Below, piece after piece: positions 1-5,958 of a stretch of DNA of 29,015 nt. The position numbers were made by a program, and so were the translations under genes. The notes below the pieces were generated by a model. The model did not search any database and was not told the DNA's origin. It saw nothing but the letters and a program-made list of their open reading frames with translations. This stretch comes from a virus: IMG/VR virus record IMGVR_UViG_3300030390_000428, positions 401-29,415 of that record. One strand, given 5' to 3'. How positions within the stretch are numbered: position 1 is the first letter of the stretch; each line of letters opens with the position of its first letter.

Positions 1-2
1 CA

Positions 3-89
3 GGTCGATTTATTCACATTGATGCCTGTACCCAAGACGATTTTCCTGAGATCGAGAACTATCCAGAAGAGACTATCTGGTCGTACTAA
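3..89 (+). CDS. M15 endolysin, C-terminal fragment (second copy of the gene end)
   Basis: This is the 3' part of the endolysin gene cut by the window edge. Read from position 3 it encodes the same last 28 residues as the full gene at 28543-28965, including the FIHID motif that carries the last zinc-binding histidine, and it ends at a TAA at 87-89. Four third-position changes separate the two copies without altering the protein. It is best read as the same locus seen twice because the genome closes on itself, not as a second lysis gene. Confidence 0.85.
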   Translation, partial: GRFIHIDACTQDDFPEIENYPEETIWSY

Positions 90-109
90 TTTCGTAGTAA
101 CTCCCATTT

Positions 110-135
110 GCCTCACTTATGTGGGGCTTTTTTTT
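110..135 (+). terminator. Rho-independent terminator after the endolysin
   Basis: A 7-bp stem (GCCTCAC at 110-116 pairing with GTGGGGC at 121-127, one G-U pair) with a TTAT loop is followed by eight T residues. It would end the late lysis transcript and insulate the early promoter that starts about 20 bases further on. Confidence 0.85.
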
Positions 136-154
136 GCCTATCGTTAATTAAATG

Positions 155-183
155 TTTTACTTTCTCTAAACTTGTGATATGAT
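155..183 (+). promoter_or_regulatory. Sigma70-like early promoter P1
   Basis: A -10 box TATGAT lies at 178-183. A weak -35 lies at 155-160 (TTTTAC, 17-nt spacer) or 156-161 (TTTACT, 16-nt spacer). It sits directly after the terminator and ahead of the first gene at 221. Five bases below the -10 begins TACATTAATCAA (189-200), a motif found at the same distance below the promoter at 5600. Confidence 0.65.
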
Positions 184-220
184 CGCTTTACATTAATCAA
201 TCAAACAAAGGGTAATTCAC

Positions 221-655
221 ATGACAGACTTCAATTATGGTGTATATCACAACGATACTTTAAACAACGCTATCGACAAGTGTAGGGATGGTATCGCCGA
301 GCGTAAGCAGTTAATTAAAGATTTTACTAAAATACTTAATAACCCCAAAGGGTACAGCAAGAAAAAACTTGATGGTTTAGCTTACAGGGTAGAAAACGCA
401 AAATGTCTTATCAAGATACTTGGCGAAGAGATAATAGAAATTCAAGAAGAATTGGCAAAAAGAGAGGCTGAGGTTTATGGTTTTTTAGACCTCAGTAGAC
501 CGCTTGCAAAAATTAGAGAAGCAAACGAAGAAATTGAAGCAGATGAAAATCTTACAGAATGCGAAAAAGACAAAATGCTTTTTTTCAATGCTTTTGAATA
601 CAAAGAAAGATGCGGAAGAATTAAGGAACTAAGATCAATTCAGGGGAGACTATAA
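221..655 (+). CDS. Unknown coiled-coil early protein
   Basis: This 144-aa protein is rich in Lys, Glu, Ile and Leu and is predicted by eye to be almost entirely helical, with coiled-coil character around residues 50-110. No catalytic motif, signal peptide or membrane segment is visible. It is the first gene behind promoter P1 and its terminator, so it should be among the earliest genes expressed. The start is preceded by an AAAGGG ribosome site at a suitable distance. I do not recognise a family. Its position suggests a takeover or recombination-accessory role, but that is only inference. Confidence 0.75.
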   Translation: MTDFNYGVYHNDTLNNAIDKCRDGIAERKQLIKDFTKILNNPKGYSKKKLDGLAYRVENAKCLIKILGEEIIEIQEELAKREAEVYGFLDLSRPLAKIREANEEIEADENLTECEKDKMLFFNAFEYKERCGRIKELRSIQGRL

Positions 656-656
656 C

Positions 657-854
657 GTGACAGACATTAATAAACTTTCTGACTACGAGCGCGGTGAGTA
701 CGACTGCGTTCATGGTCATCAAGCAAGAGAAGACTCAGACGAATACTACAGAGGCTATGGCGAGACGTATGCTAAAGAAGCCAATGCAACTTGGTACTCT
801 GAGCAAATCTTTGAGCCATTTATAACTAAAACTTTAGGAGCAAAATATGAGTAA
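657..854 (+). CDS. Unknown small acidic protein, GTG start
   Basis: This 65-aa acidic, tyrosine-rich protein has no recognisable motif. The start is a GTG one base after the previous stop, with an AGGGGAG ribosome site 10-15 bases upstream. The 3' end overlaps the DUF1071 gene by 8 bases, so the two are probably translationally coupled. Small Tyr/Asp/Glu-rich proteins of this kind are common in phage early regions (general observation), but nothing here fixes a function. Confidence 0.7.
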   Translation: MTDINKLSDYERGEYDCVHGHQAREDSDEYYRGYGETYAKEANATWYSEQIFEPFITKTLGAKYE

Positions 855-1455
855 CGTATGGAAAACGCTATCTGCTATTGATGTGTCGAACCACATAGAC
901 ACTAAAGGCGGCTTGCATTATCTATCTTGGGGGTGGGCTTGGTCTACCCTCTGCGAACACTATCCTGATTCTAGCTACAGCTACACCGAGCCTAGATGGT
1001 GCGACAAGACCAACACTGTAGAGGTCGAGGTAACAGTAACAGTTGAGGCTAAGGCGGTTACAATGTGGCTACCTGTTATGGACTTCAGAAACAAGGCTGT
1101 TGAGAACCCAACAAGCAGAGACATATCTGATGCGCGTATACGCTGTTTAGTTAAGGCGATTGCAATGCATGGTCTAGGAATGTGCTTGTATATGGGTGAG
1201 GTTAAGCCGCAGAAAGTAACTGACGCGACAAAAGAAAAGGAAGCCTATCAGGATATGATTGTTGACTTACTGCCTAGCGTTAAAGCTATCAAAGACGGCA
1301 TTGCCGCCAATGATTACTCTACAGCTAACGAGGCATGGAAAGAGCTGACAGATGTTGAGAAACAACTGCTATGGGTTGCCCCCAGTCGCGGTGGAGTGTT
1401 CAGCACTCAAGAACGCGCTATTATGAAAACCACAGAATTTCGAGAAGCAAACTAA
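847..1455 (+). CDS. DUF1071 single-strand annealing protein (Sak3-like)
   Basis: The N-terminal half (about residues 1-118) carries the pattern of the DUF1071 family: WKTL..IDV, then YLSWGWAW, then a conserved stretch ending in DARIRCLVKAIAMHGLG. In phages this family (Sak3-type) is linked to single-strand annealing recombination, pairing complementary strands during replication and repair. The C-terminal 80 residues are more variable and helical. The ATG follows an AGGAG site. The gene lies just upstream of an SSB-like gene, a typical pairing. No dedicated exonuclease such as an RecE or lambda Exo homologue is seen nearby. The family assignment is from recognition of motifs, not from a search. 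Confidence 0.85.
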   Translation: MSNVWKTLSAIDVSNHIDTKGGLHYLSWGWAWSTLCEHYPDSSYSYTEPRWCDKTNTVEVEVTVTVEAKAVTMWLPVMDFRNKAVENPTSRDISDARIRCLVKAIAMHGLGMCLYMGEVKPQKVTDATKEKEAYQDMIVDLLPSVKAIKDGIAANDYSTANEAWKELTDVEKQLLWVAPSRGGVFSTQERAIMKTTEFREAN

Positions 1456-1470
1456 CTAGGAGAAGTAAAA

Positions 1471-1791
1471 ATGAAACTAAGAGTAAATGTAAGTATCGAT
1501 TGTTTAAAAATAGACAAGTCACGCATGAAGACAGTGACAAAAAAGGATGGTAGCAAGGCGGCATATATTGATCTGACGACCTACCTAGACACTGACAAAA
1601 ATAGTGATTTTGGAGATCATGGCTTTATCAGTCAGCAGTTAAAGCAGGAAGAGCGCGAAGCAGGGACTCAGACCCCCATTCTTGGCAACTGCAAGGTTGT
1701 CTGGTCTGATCTAGATGAGGTGGCACAAGAGCCAACAAGACCTGCTGACCCAAAGCAGAATGAAATACTTGATGATGATATTCCGTTCTAG
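1471..1791 (+). CDS. ssb: Single-stranded DNA-binding-like protein
   Basis: This 106-aa protein has a beta-rich N-terminal part and ends in the acidic tip DDDIPF (residues 101-106), the hallmark by which bacterial and phage SSB proteins recruit partners. It is shorter than host SSB, so the OB fold must be compact and divergent. Its place directly after a DUF1071 annealing gene, with a 15-base gap containing AGGAG, supports a role in coating single strands during replication and recombination. The tail motif is seen directly; the OB fold is inferred and not proved. Confidence 0.75.
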   Translation: MKLRVNVSIDCLKIDKSRMKTVTKKDGSKAAYIDLTTYLDTDKNSDFGDHGFISQQLKQEEREAGTQTPILGNCKVVWSDLDEVAQEPTRPADPKQNEILDDDIPF

Positions 1792-1799
1792 TTAAAAAC

Positions 1800-1817
1800 C
1801 CCGCCCCGAAGGGCGGG
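1800..1817 (+). other. Perfect 7-bp hairpin with CGAA tetraloop in the gap after ssb
   Basis: CCCGCCC (1800-1806) pairs fully with GGGCGGG (1811-1817) around a CGAA loop. No T-run follows on the plus strand, so it is not a classical terminator in the direction of the genes. It may act as an mRNA 3'-end stabiliser, a processing site or a weak attenuator ahead of the XRE gene. On the minus strand it would be followed by a short T-run. Confidence 0.6.
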
Positions 1818-1880
1818 TAAACCATAGGAGTGATGATCGGGGAAAACCATCACCGACAATATACCACAGGAGAATATTCA

Positions 1881-2075
1881 ATGATAGATTTTGGCGAGTG
1901 CTTAAAGAAGGCACAGCAAGAAAAAAACGTAAACAGTTCACAGCTTGCAAGGTTAGTTGGCGTTCACAGGCAACAGGTTAATATCTGGCGCAATAAAACC
2001 AACGTGAGGTTAGATACTGCCATCAAGATTTGCAGTGCGTTAGAATACAATTTAGATGAGTTTGTCGGGCTATAA
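1881..2075 (+). CDS. XRE/Cro-type small DNA-binding regulator
   Basis: This 64-aa protein is essentially one Cro/CI-type helix-turn-helix domain. Helix 2 lies about SSQLARLVGV and the recognition helix about RQQVNIWRNK (residues 19-38). The pattern closes with TAIKICSALEYNLDEFV, typical of XRE proteins. The start at 1881 is chosen because AGGAG lies 7-11 bases upstream and the protein then begins at the domain; an upstream in-frame ATG at 1833 would add an unlikely 16-residue leader. It is the only classical repressor-like protein in the genome. With no integrase present it is more likely a Cro-like lytic timing regulator than a prophage repressor. Confidence 0.85.
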   Translation: MIDFGECLKKAQQEKNVNSSQLARLVGVHRQQVNIWRNKTNVRLDTAIKICSALEYNLDEFVGL

Positions 2076-2082
2076 AAGAAAA

Positions 2083-2102
2083 CCCCCTAAAAAGGGGGCT
2101 TT
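2083..2102 (+). terminator. Short hairpin terminator after the XRE gene
   Basis: CCCCCT (2083-2088) pairs with AGGGGG (2093-2098) around an AAAA loop, followed by CTTT. The stem is strong but the T-run is short. It is probably a partial terminator closing the first early operon. Confidence 0.55.
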
Positions 2103-2103
2103 A

Positions 2104-2481
2104 CAAATGCAAGTATTATTGCAATACTCTATGTGCGGATAGAGAAAAGATAGTCTAACACAGTCTTATAGTGTCTTGTAAAATTCAATCCTTTCTTTTT
2201 TCGCGCTTTAGTTATCGGGCTAGAGGCTGATGAATCCCTTAAATAAAACATCAGAGCGAAGTTGACCCTCTTGACATAGCCCCAAAAGCAGATCGGTTTC
2301 TGCTGATGGATAGATTAGATATTCGATACGATAACGAATTAACCGCGAAGTCGCTTTGCCCTTTGATCTAAAATTTAACTTTTTGTTGTTAAAGGGTGAA
2401 ACGTGTCTTTGAATATATATTTGAATACACATTTAATCACATAATCAGGCGAGGCTTGTCCGAGCCATAGGAGATACAAAA
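2104..2481 (+). promoter_or_regulatory. Non-coding control region with several dyads
   Basis: About 380 bases carry no convincing gene on either strand. Visible elements are a 17-bp dyad AGTATT-5-AATACT (2112-2128); an adjoining hairpin CTCTAT-6-ATAGAG (2127-2144); CTGATG (2227-2232) against CATCAG (2249-2254); a hairpin AGCAGA/TCTGCT around 2288-2305; and a TTAAC/GTTAA pair around 2375-2392. The region separates the XRE operon from the replication and recombination operon. It could hold operators for the XRE protein, an origin, or a small RNA; the sequence alone cannot decide. Confidence 0.5.
2409..2437 (+). promoter_or_regulatory. Candidate promoter for the replication operon
   Basis: TTGAAT (2409-2414), a 17-base spacer and TTTAAT (2432-2437) make a moderate sigma70-like promoter about 45 bases before the first gene of the operon. 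An imperfect variant of the motif found below the other two early promoters (ACATTTAATCA, 2429-2439) overlaps it. Confidence 0.4.
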
Positions 2482-2703
2482 ATGACACAGATATCAAGAG
2501 TTCTACAGTACTTAGAAGATGGAAACAAACTAACCTGCCTAAATGCTTTTAATGAGCTTGGCATTACTAGGGTAGCCGCTAGAATCTTTGAACTTAAAAA
2601 GCTAGGGCATCCAATCCAGAAGAAGACGATTACAGTTACCAACCGATACGATGAGAAATGCAGTGTCGCTGAATACTATATGGGTGATAACAATGTTGCT
2701 TAA
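2482..2703 (+). CDS. Small helix-turn-helix protein (HTH_39-like)
   Basis: This 73-aa protein matches the layout of the phage helix-turn-helix family often called HTH_39. An initial helix (ISRVLQYLEDG) is followed by LTCLNAFNELGITRVAARI as the turn and recognition helix, then a short wing (ELKKLGHPI) with TITV strands. Such proteins bind DNA and are usually found in phage early operons. A ribosome site AGGAG lies 8-12 bases before the ATG. Its last 11 bases overlap the next gene. It leads the operon behind the control region, so it could be an autoregulator or a replication accessory protein. Confidence 0.75.
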   Translation: MTQISRVLQYLEDGNKLTCLNAFNELGITRVAARIFELKKLGHPIQKKTITVTNRYDEKCSVAEYYMGDNNVA

Positions 2704-3061
2704 TAACGGGAACACTTACGAGGCAGATCAGGCAGACATTATCCAGTGGGAAAAGACCTATCCCGCGATCAATGTTTACCAAGAACTGAATGCAATGGAG
2801 TCGTGGCTTGATGCTAATCCTACGCGCAGGAAAACACCTAAAGGAATCAAGAGGTTTATTAATTCTTGGTTGAGCAGAGCGCAAGATCGTGGCGGCTCAC
2901 CGCAGGTTAAATCAAAAACCCACAGCATCAGGAACAGGAACATTGAAGACAGCCTAGCAGATGTGTCTTGGATTGCTAACGTAGAAGCAAAGAACAGAGC
3001 CATCAATCATTTTATGGGTAAGTATGGCTTTTACTGGGATGGGGAGAGAAAAAATGGGTAG
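2693..3061 (+). CDS. Replication-protein-like domain (phage replisome-organiser C-terminal type)
   Basis: The 122-aa product holds a pattern that recurs in phage replication initiation proteins and related Gram-negative phage genes: W...YPAINVYQELNAM, then WLDANPTRRKT, then GIKRFINSWLSRAQDRGG (about residues 19-65). In larger homologues this segment follows a DNA-binding domain; here the protein is only this segment plus a basic tail, so the DNA-binding half may be supplied by the HTH protein encoded just upstream. The ATG at 2693 is preferred over an in-frame ATG at 2651 because it sits at the end of the HTH gene with an 11-base overlap. The replication role is inferred from family memory. 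Confidence 0.6.
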   Translation: MLLNNGNTYEADQADIIQWEKTYPAINVYQELNAMESWLDANPTRRKTPKGIKRFINSWLSRAQDRGGSPQVKSKTHSIRNRNIEDSLADVSWIANVEAKNRAINHFMGKYGFYWDGERKNG

Positions 3062-3305
3062 TACAAAGAAAGTTTTATATAAAGGCAAGCACCCTGATTT
3101 AGTTAATGGTAAATCATACGGGTATGAAGATTACGCTAGGGTTGCAGGTGTTGGCTATAAGAGTCTCTATTCGAGGCTCTACGGAAAAAATGTCGTAACT
3201 GATATTGATCTTAGACCAATTAGAACGCCTGTTAATATTGGAAAGAGTAAACCTAAATGGGATGGTAACGACTTATCTCAAAAGTGGCTTAGTCGGTCTT
3301 TATGA
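3054..3305 (+). CDS. Unknown small basic protein
   Basis: The 83-aa product is basic. It contains a possible helix-turn-helix-like stretch, YEDYARVAGVGYKSLYSRLYG, at about residues 23-43, where a short helix, a glycine turn and a second helix can be imagined. I do not recognise the family. The ATG at 3054 is chosen because GGGGAGAG precedes it and it overlaps the previous gene by 8 bases. The end overlaps the NinB gene through an ATGA. By context it belongs to the replication and recombination operon and may be a DNA-binding accessory. Confidence 0.65.
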   Translation: MGSTKKVLYKGKHPDLVNGKSYGYEDYARVAGVGYKSLYSRLYGKNVVTDIDLRPIRTPVNIGKSKPKWDGNDLSQKWLSRSL

Positions 3306-3760
3306 CTGAGGGGGCATTTGTGAAGTTTAACAACAAAGATGAAGTAAATAAGAAGGTGAAGTTCCTAATTGAGGATATGCTCAACTGGGATTTCACCACC
3401 CCCCTTGCAGTTAAGTTAGAGCCATACCAGAACCCAAGAAGCCTGAACCAGAATGCTTTGTTACATATGTGGTGCAGAGAGATCGTAAAAGGCATGAAAA
3501 AGAAAGGTTTTGAGGTTTCAGAAGGTGACCCAGTAGAGGCATGGAAGCTCTGGCTAAAGCGCAGGTTCTTAGGCACAGATGATTTCAGGATAAGCAACAC
3601 CAAGATCAGCGGTCAGGTAAAACCCAGTAGCCGACTGGGAAAGGGCGATATGGTGCATTTTCTAGATCAGTGCTATCATTGGGCAAGTGAGCAGGGGATA
3701 AAACTAACCATACCGCGAGAAAGCGAATATGCGGAGTTAAAAAACCAACAGGAGCAATAG
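3302..3760 (+). CDS. ninB: NinB-like recombination protein (lambda Orf family)
   Basis: The 152-aa length and motifs fit the NinB/Orf family: the RSLNQNALLHMWCREI stretch near residues 47-62 (compare the RSL.QN.. core of lambda Orf) and the C-terminal pattern KGDMVHFLDQCYHWASEQGI, which covers the helix that precedes the family's end. Lambda Orf is a dimeric recombination mediator that can stand in for RecFOR by helping to load annealing or RecA proteins on SSB-coated DNA. That fits with the DUF1071 and SSB genes upstream and NinG downstream. The start uses ATGA overlap with the previous stop. Confidence 0.85.
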   Translation: MTEGAFVKFNNKDEVNKKVKFLIEDMLNWDFTTPLAVKLEPYQNPRSLNQNALLHMWCREIVKGMKKKGFEVSEGDPVEAWKLWLKRRFLGTDDFRISNTKISGQVKPSSRLGKGDMVHFLDQCYHWASEQGIKLTIPRESEYAELKNQQEQ

Positions 3761-3763
3761 GGA

Positions 3764-4945
3764 ATGGATAAGATTGACCCAAGAACACTGTTAGCGTTAG
3801 ACATACCAAAAACCGATAGACAAATTGAATACCTAAAAGCCGCAATAGAATACGGCTCAAACTCTAAAGCCGCTAAGGAGCTAGGGATTAATCGCAGGTC
3901 AATCGACCGCAGTATTCAACTGGTAGAGCGCAAAGCCGCCTCCGTAGGTGTAGCACCACACCGAAACCTAACACGCCAAACCGCAGAGGGATTTGAAGCC
4001 AAACGAATCTCAACAGCATACAAAGAAGACGGCTCAGTTGCCTTGCAATGGGTTATCCAAGAACCCCACAAACGCGATATGCGGGCGAAGATCGAAGCCC
4101 TACTGGATGGGTTGGTTGATGATATAACAGGGCTTAAAAAGCCATCTAAGCCGCCTAAAGAGGTAGATGAAGACTATTGCGCCATGTATCTGATAGGCGA
4201 CCATCATTTCGGGATGCTTGCGGACTCAGATACTAAGCTAGATGACGATGATTGGGATGTGAAGATTGCCTCTAAGATTCTAGTTAACGCGACTGATCGA
4301 CTAGCCAAGAGGGTCGGAAACGCGCATACAGGTGTTTTAGTTAACGTGGGTGATTTCTTTCACGCTGATAGCAGTGCCAACACCACCACAGCAGGAACGC
4401 CAGTGGACGTTGATACACGCATTGGAAAGACGTTTAAACTAGCAGGTCGGTTGTTCCAGATTCTTATTGATAAGATGCTAGAGACCCATCAGGAAGTGGT
4501 CGTAATTAATGTTCGCGGCAACCATGATTCTGATATGGCTTGCCACCTATCGAGTTGTTTAGAACTACTATACGACAGAGAGCCGCGAGTTAATGTGCTA
4601 AAAAACTACTCAAAGTTCCTGCACTGGGAATGGGAAAACAATCTTTTTGTCTACCATCATGGTGATAGAATAAAGCATGAGCAGATTCTGCAAGCGGTAA
4701 TAACCAACCTAGATGATGAATGGTCGCAGTGTAAGAACCGATATTGTCACTTAGGGCATATTCACCACCACATGAGCAGAGAAGTAGGCTCTATGCAATT
4801 CAGTCATTGGGGTAGCCTAACAGCTACCGATCAGTGGCACAGCGATTCAGGTTATGGTGCAGAGCGATCTATGACGGCGATCGTTTATCACAAGCAGTAT
4901 GGCGAAGATTCAAGAGTAAAAATTAACGTGGATGCAGTCAAATGA
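3764..4945 (+). CDS. Calcineurin-like metallophosphoesterase with N-terminal HTH
   Basis: The 393-aa protein has all five blocks of the Mre11/SbcD-type metallophosphoesterase fold: D146-x-H148, G196-D197, G252-N-H-D255, H298-H-G300 and G331-H-I-H334. These residues bind two metal ions and hydrolyse phosphoesters. The first 60 residues look like a separate helix-turn-helix (SKAAKELGINRRSIDRSIQ, residues 34-52), joined by a lysine/proline linker at about 125-135. Mre11-type enzymes act as DNA nucleases; this one would join recombination with NinB and NinG, though a nucleotide-damage or RNA role is not excluded. It starts 3 bases after ninB with AGGAG upstream. Confidence 0.85.
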   Translation: MDKIDPRTLLALDIPKTDRQIEYLKAAIEYGSNSKAAKELGINRRSIDRSIQLVERKAASVGVAPHRNLTRQTAEGFEAKRISTAYKEDGSVALQWVIQEPHKRDMRAKIEALLDGLVDDITGLKKPSKPPKEVDEDYCAMYLIGDHHFGMLADSDTKLDDDDWDVKIASKILVNATDRLAKRVGNAHTGVLVNVGDFFHADSSANTTTAGTPVDVDTRIGKTFKLAGRLFQILIDKMLETHQEVVVINVRGNHDSDMACHLSSCLELLYDREPRVNVLKNYSKFLHWEWENNLFVYHHGDRIKHEQILQAVITNLDDEWSQCKNRYCHLGHIHHHMSREVGSMQFSHWGSLTATDQWHSDSGYGAERSMTAIVYHKQYGEDSRVKINVDAVK

Positions 4946-5148
4946 GCAGAGTAATTAAATTCCCAGAGGGCGATGATGATGGAACTGATGACAACGATAT
5001 CAGAGTTACTAAAGAGTTCTGTAGTACTTGTGGTGGCGGGCTTGAGTTGTGGACTTCTAGCGATCTTGTGGCTTATGGTGTTTGTTCTTATTGTGATATG
5101 GGAGTTGGTTCACAGCCCATTATACTTGTTAAGGCTACTGAGCATTAA
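4942..5148 (+). CDS. Small zinc-ribbon-like protein
   Basis: This 68-aa protein has an acidic N-terminus and two cysteine pairs, C27-x-x-C30 and C48-x-x-C51, spaced as in a zinc ribbon. It overlaps the phosphoesterase stop by an ATGA and ends one base before NinG, so it is certainly part of this operon. No other motif is visible. A zinc ribbon of this size could bind DNA or a partner of the recombination machinery; the function is unknown. Confidence 0.7.
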   Translation: MSRVIKFPEGDDDGTDDNDIRVTKEFCSTCGGGLELWTSSDLVAYGVCSYCDMGVGSQPIILVKATEH

Positions 5149-5580
5149 ATGGCAAAGCGCAAAAAAGCAACAGTAGCCCAAGAGGTAGAGAAAGCCGCCA
5201 AGCTATTGCAAAGATACGTCAGGCTCAAAGCCTCAGACGATAACGGATACTGCCAGTGCGTAACCTGCGGCAAGGTAGATCACTATAAGGCGATGCAAGG
5301 CGGTCACTTCTACAGCAGACGGCACACAGTTTTTAAGCTGTTCGAGGAGAACATTCACCCCCAATGCCCTGCCTGTAATGTCTATGGTATGAAAACAACC
5401 AGAACGCAGGAAGCCTATCGCATATACATGGAAGATATGTACGGAGCTAGACGAGTCAGGGCGATGCAGAAGCTATCTTGGAGAGCATCACCCAAGTTTA
5501 ACCGCCAAGAAGTGATAGAATTTCAGAGGGAATTGAAGGAAAAAATCAAGGATGAAGAGTACAGAATAGGGGAATATTGA
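5149..5580 (+). CDS. ninG: NinG/Rap-like recombination endonuclease
   Basis: The 143-aa protein matches the NinG (Rap) family. A helical N-terminus is followed by C35-x-C37-x-x-C40 (YCQCVTCGK), MQGGHFYSRR (residues 49-58) and NIHPQCPACNVYG (residues 68-80, Cys73 and Cys76), then a C-terminal helical region. Lambda Rap is a structure-specific endonuclease acting on Holliday junctions and D-loops in RecBCD/Red-linked recombination. Length is a little shorter than lambda NinG (about 200 aa), lacking part of the N-terminal extension. The gene starts immediately after the zinc-ribbon gene and ends the operon; a strong promoter follows. Confidence 0.85.
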   Translation: MAKRKKATVAQEVEKAAKLLQRYVRLKASDDNGYCQCVTCGKVDHYKAMQGGHFYSRRHTVFKLFEENIHPQCPACNVYGMKTTRTQEAYRIYMEDMYGARRVRAMQKLSWRASPKFNRQEVIEFQRELKEKIKDEEYRIGEY

Positions 5581-5599
5581 AATAAAGTTATGCAAAGTG

Positions 5600-5628
5600 T
5601 TGACAATGTATATTAATAGGTTTACAGT
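5600..5628 (+). promoter_or_regulatory. Strong sigma70-like promoter P2 with overlapping operator dyad
   Basis: A perfect -35 TTGACA (5600-5605), a 17-base spacer and a -10 TACAGT (5623-5628) precede the accessory-gene cluster. A 17-bp dyad with 7 of 8 paired positions (AGGTTTACAGTACACCT, 5618-5634) covers the -10, so a bound repressor would block polymerase. The motif TACATTAATCAA (5634-5645) starts five bases below the -10, as at P1. Confidence 0.75.
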
Positions 5629-5664
5629 ACACCTACATTAATCAAATACATAAGGAATACACAC

Positions 5665-5913
5665 ATGAAATTTAACCGAATTGAAGCGACTGAACTTAAA
5701 AATGGTAAATACAGATTTGAGGCTGTTGAGTCTAATGGAGAAAAGCACCTTATCAGAAAAGCAGGCAATCTAACAAAAGGTGTGGTGCAGTGGAATAGTG
5801 GTACTTTTAGCTTTAACATTGCCGAAGCACACGATTCTAGAGCGGTTGGTCGTGTAGCAAGAATCTATACTCCAGAAAACGGAATTGACGTTATTGCTTA
5901 CAAAGCAAAATAA
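5665..5913 (+). CDS. Unknown small beta-rich early protein
   Basis: The 82-aa product has alternating hydrophobic and charged residues suggesting a small beta barrel or sheet (KYRFEAVES, HLIRKAG, GVVQWNSGTFSFNI, ARIYTPENGIDVIAY). There is no cysteine, signal peptide or catalytic motif. It is the first gene behind the strong promoter P2, with an AAGGAA ribosome site, so it is likely made in quantity early in infection. Early, highly expressed small proteins often inhibit host functions or defences, but nothing in the sequence proves that here. Confidence 0.75.
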   Translation: MKFNRIEATELKNGKYRFEAVESNGEKHLIRKAGNLTKGVVQWNSGTFSFNIAEAHDSRAVGRVARIYTPENGIDVIAYKAK

Positions 5914-5920
5914 TCTAATC

Positions 5921-5936
5921 GCCCCCGAAAGGGGGC
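5921..5936 (+). other. GC hairpin with GAAA tetraloop between accessory genes
   Basis: GCCCCC (5921-5926) pairs with GGGGGC (5931-5936) around a stable GAAA loop. No T-run follows, so it is not an efficient intrinsic terminator. It resembles the hairpin at 1800 in build and position (just after a gene stop inside an operon), suggesting an mRNA stabiliser or partial attenuator. Confidence 0.55.
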
Positions 5937-5958
5937 AACTAATCAAGGGGAAATACAG

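Larger units (their letters stand above)
1..139. repeat. Terminal direct repeat, left copy (map closure)
   Basis: These 139 bases match 28877-29015 except at positions 26, 41, 59 and 62. The repeat covers the last codons of the endolysin gene and its terminator. It most simply reflects a circular or circularly permuted genome whose assembly runs past its own start. All four differences fall on third codon positions and are synonymous. Confidence 0.9.

Noticed and set aside
1371-1553. Plus-strand frame bridging DUF1071 and ssb
   Set aside because: Overlaps two solid genes, has no ribosome site and a random-looking basic product.
1833-1881. Longer start for the XRE regulator
   Set aside because: The extra residues precede the conserved domain and lie over leader hairpins; AGGAG fits the start at 1881.
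2220-2432. Minus-strand frame of 70 codons in the control region
   Set aside because: No ribosome site before its start, protein looks random, and it covers several inverted repeats; all other genes are on the plus strand.
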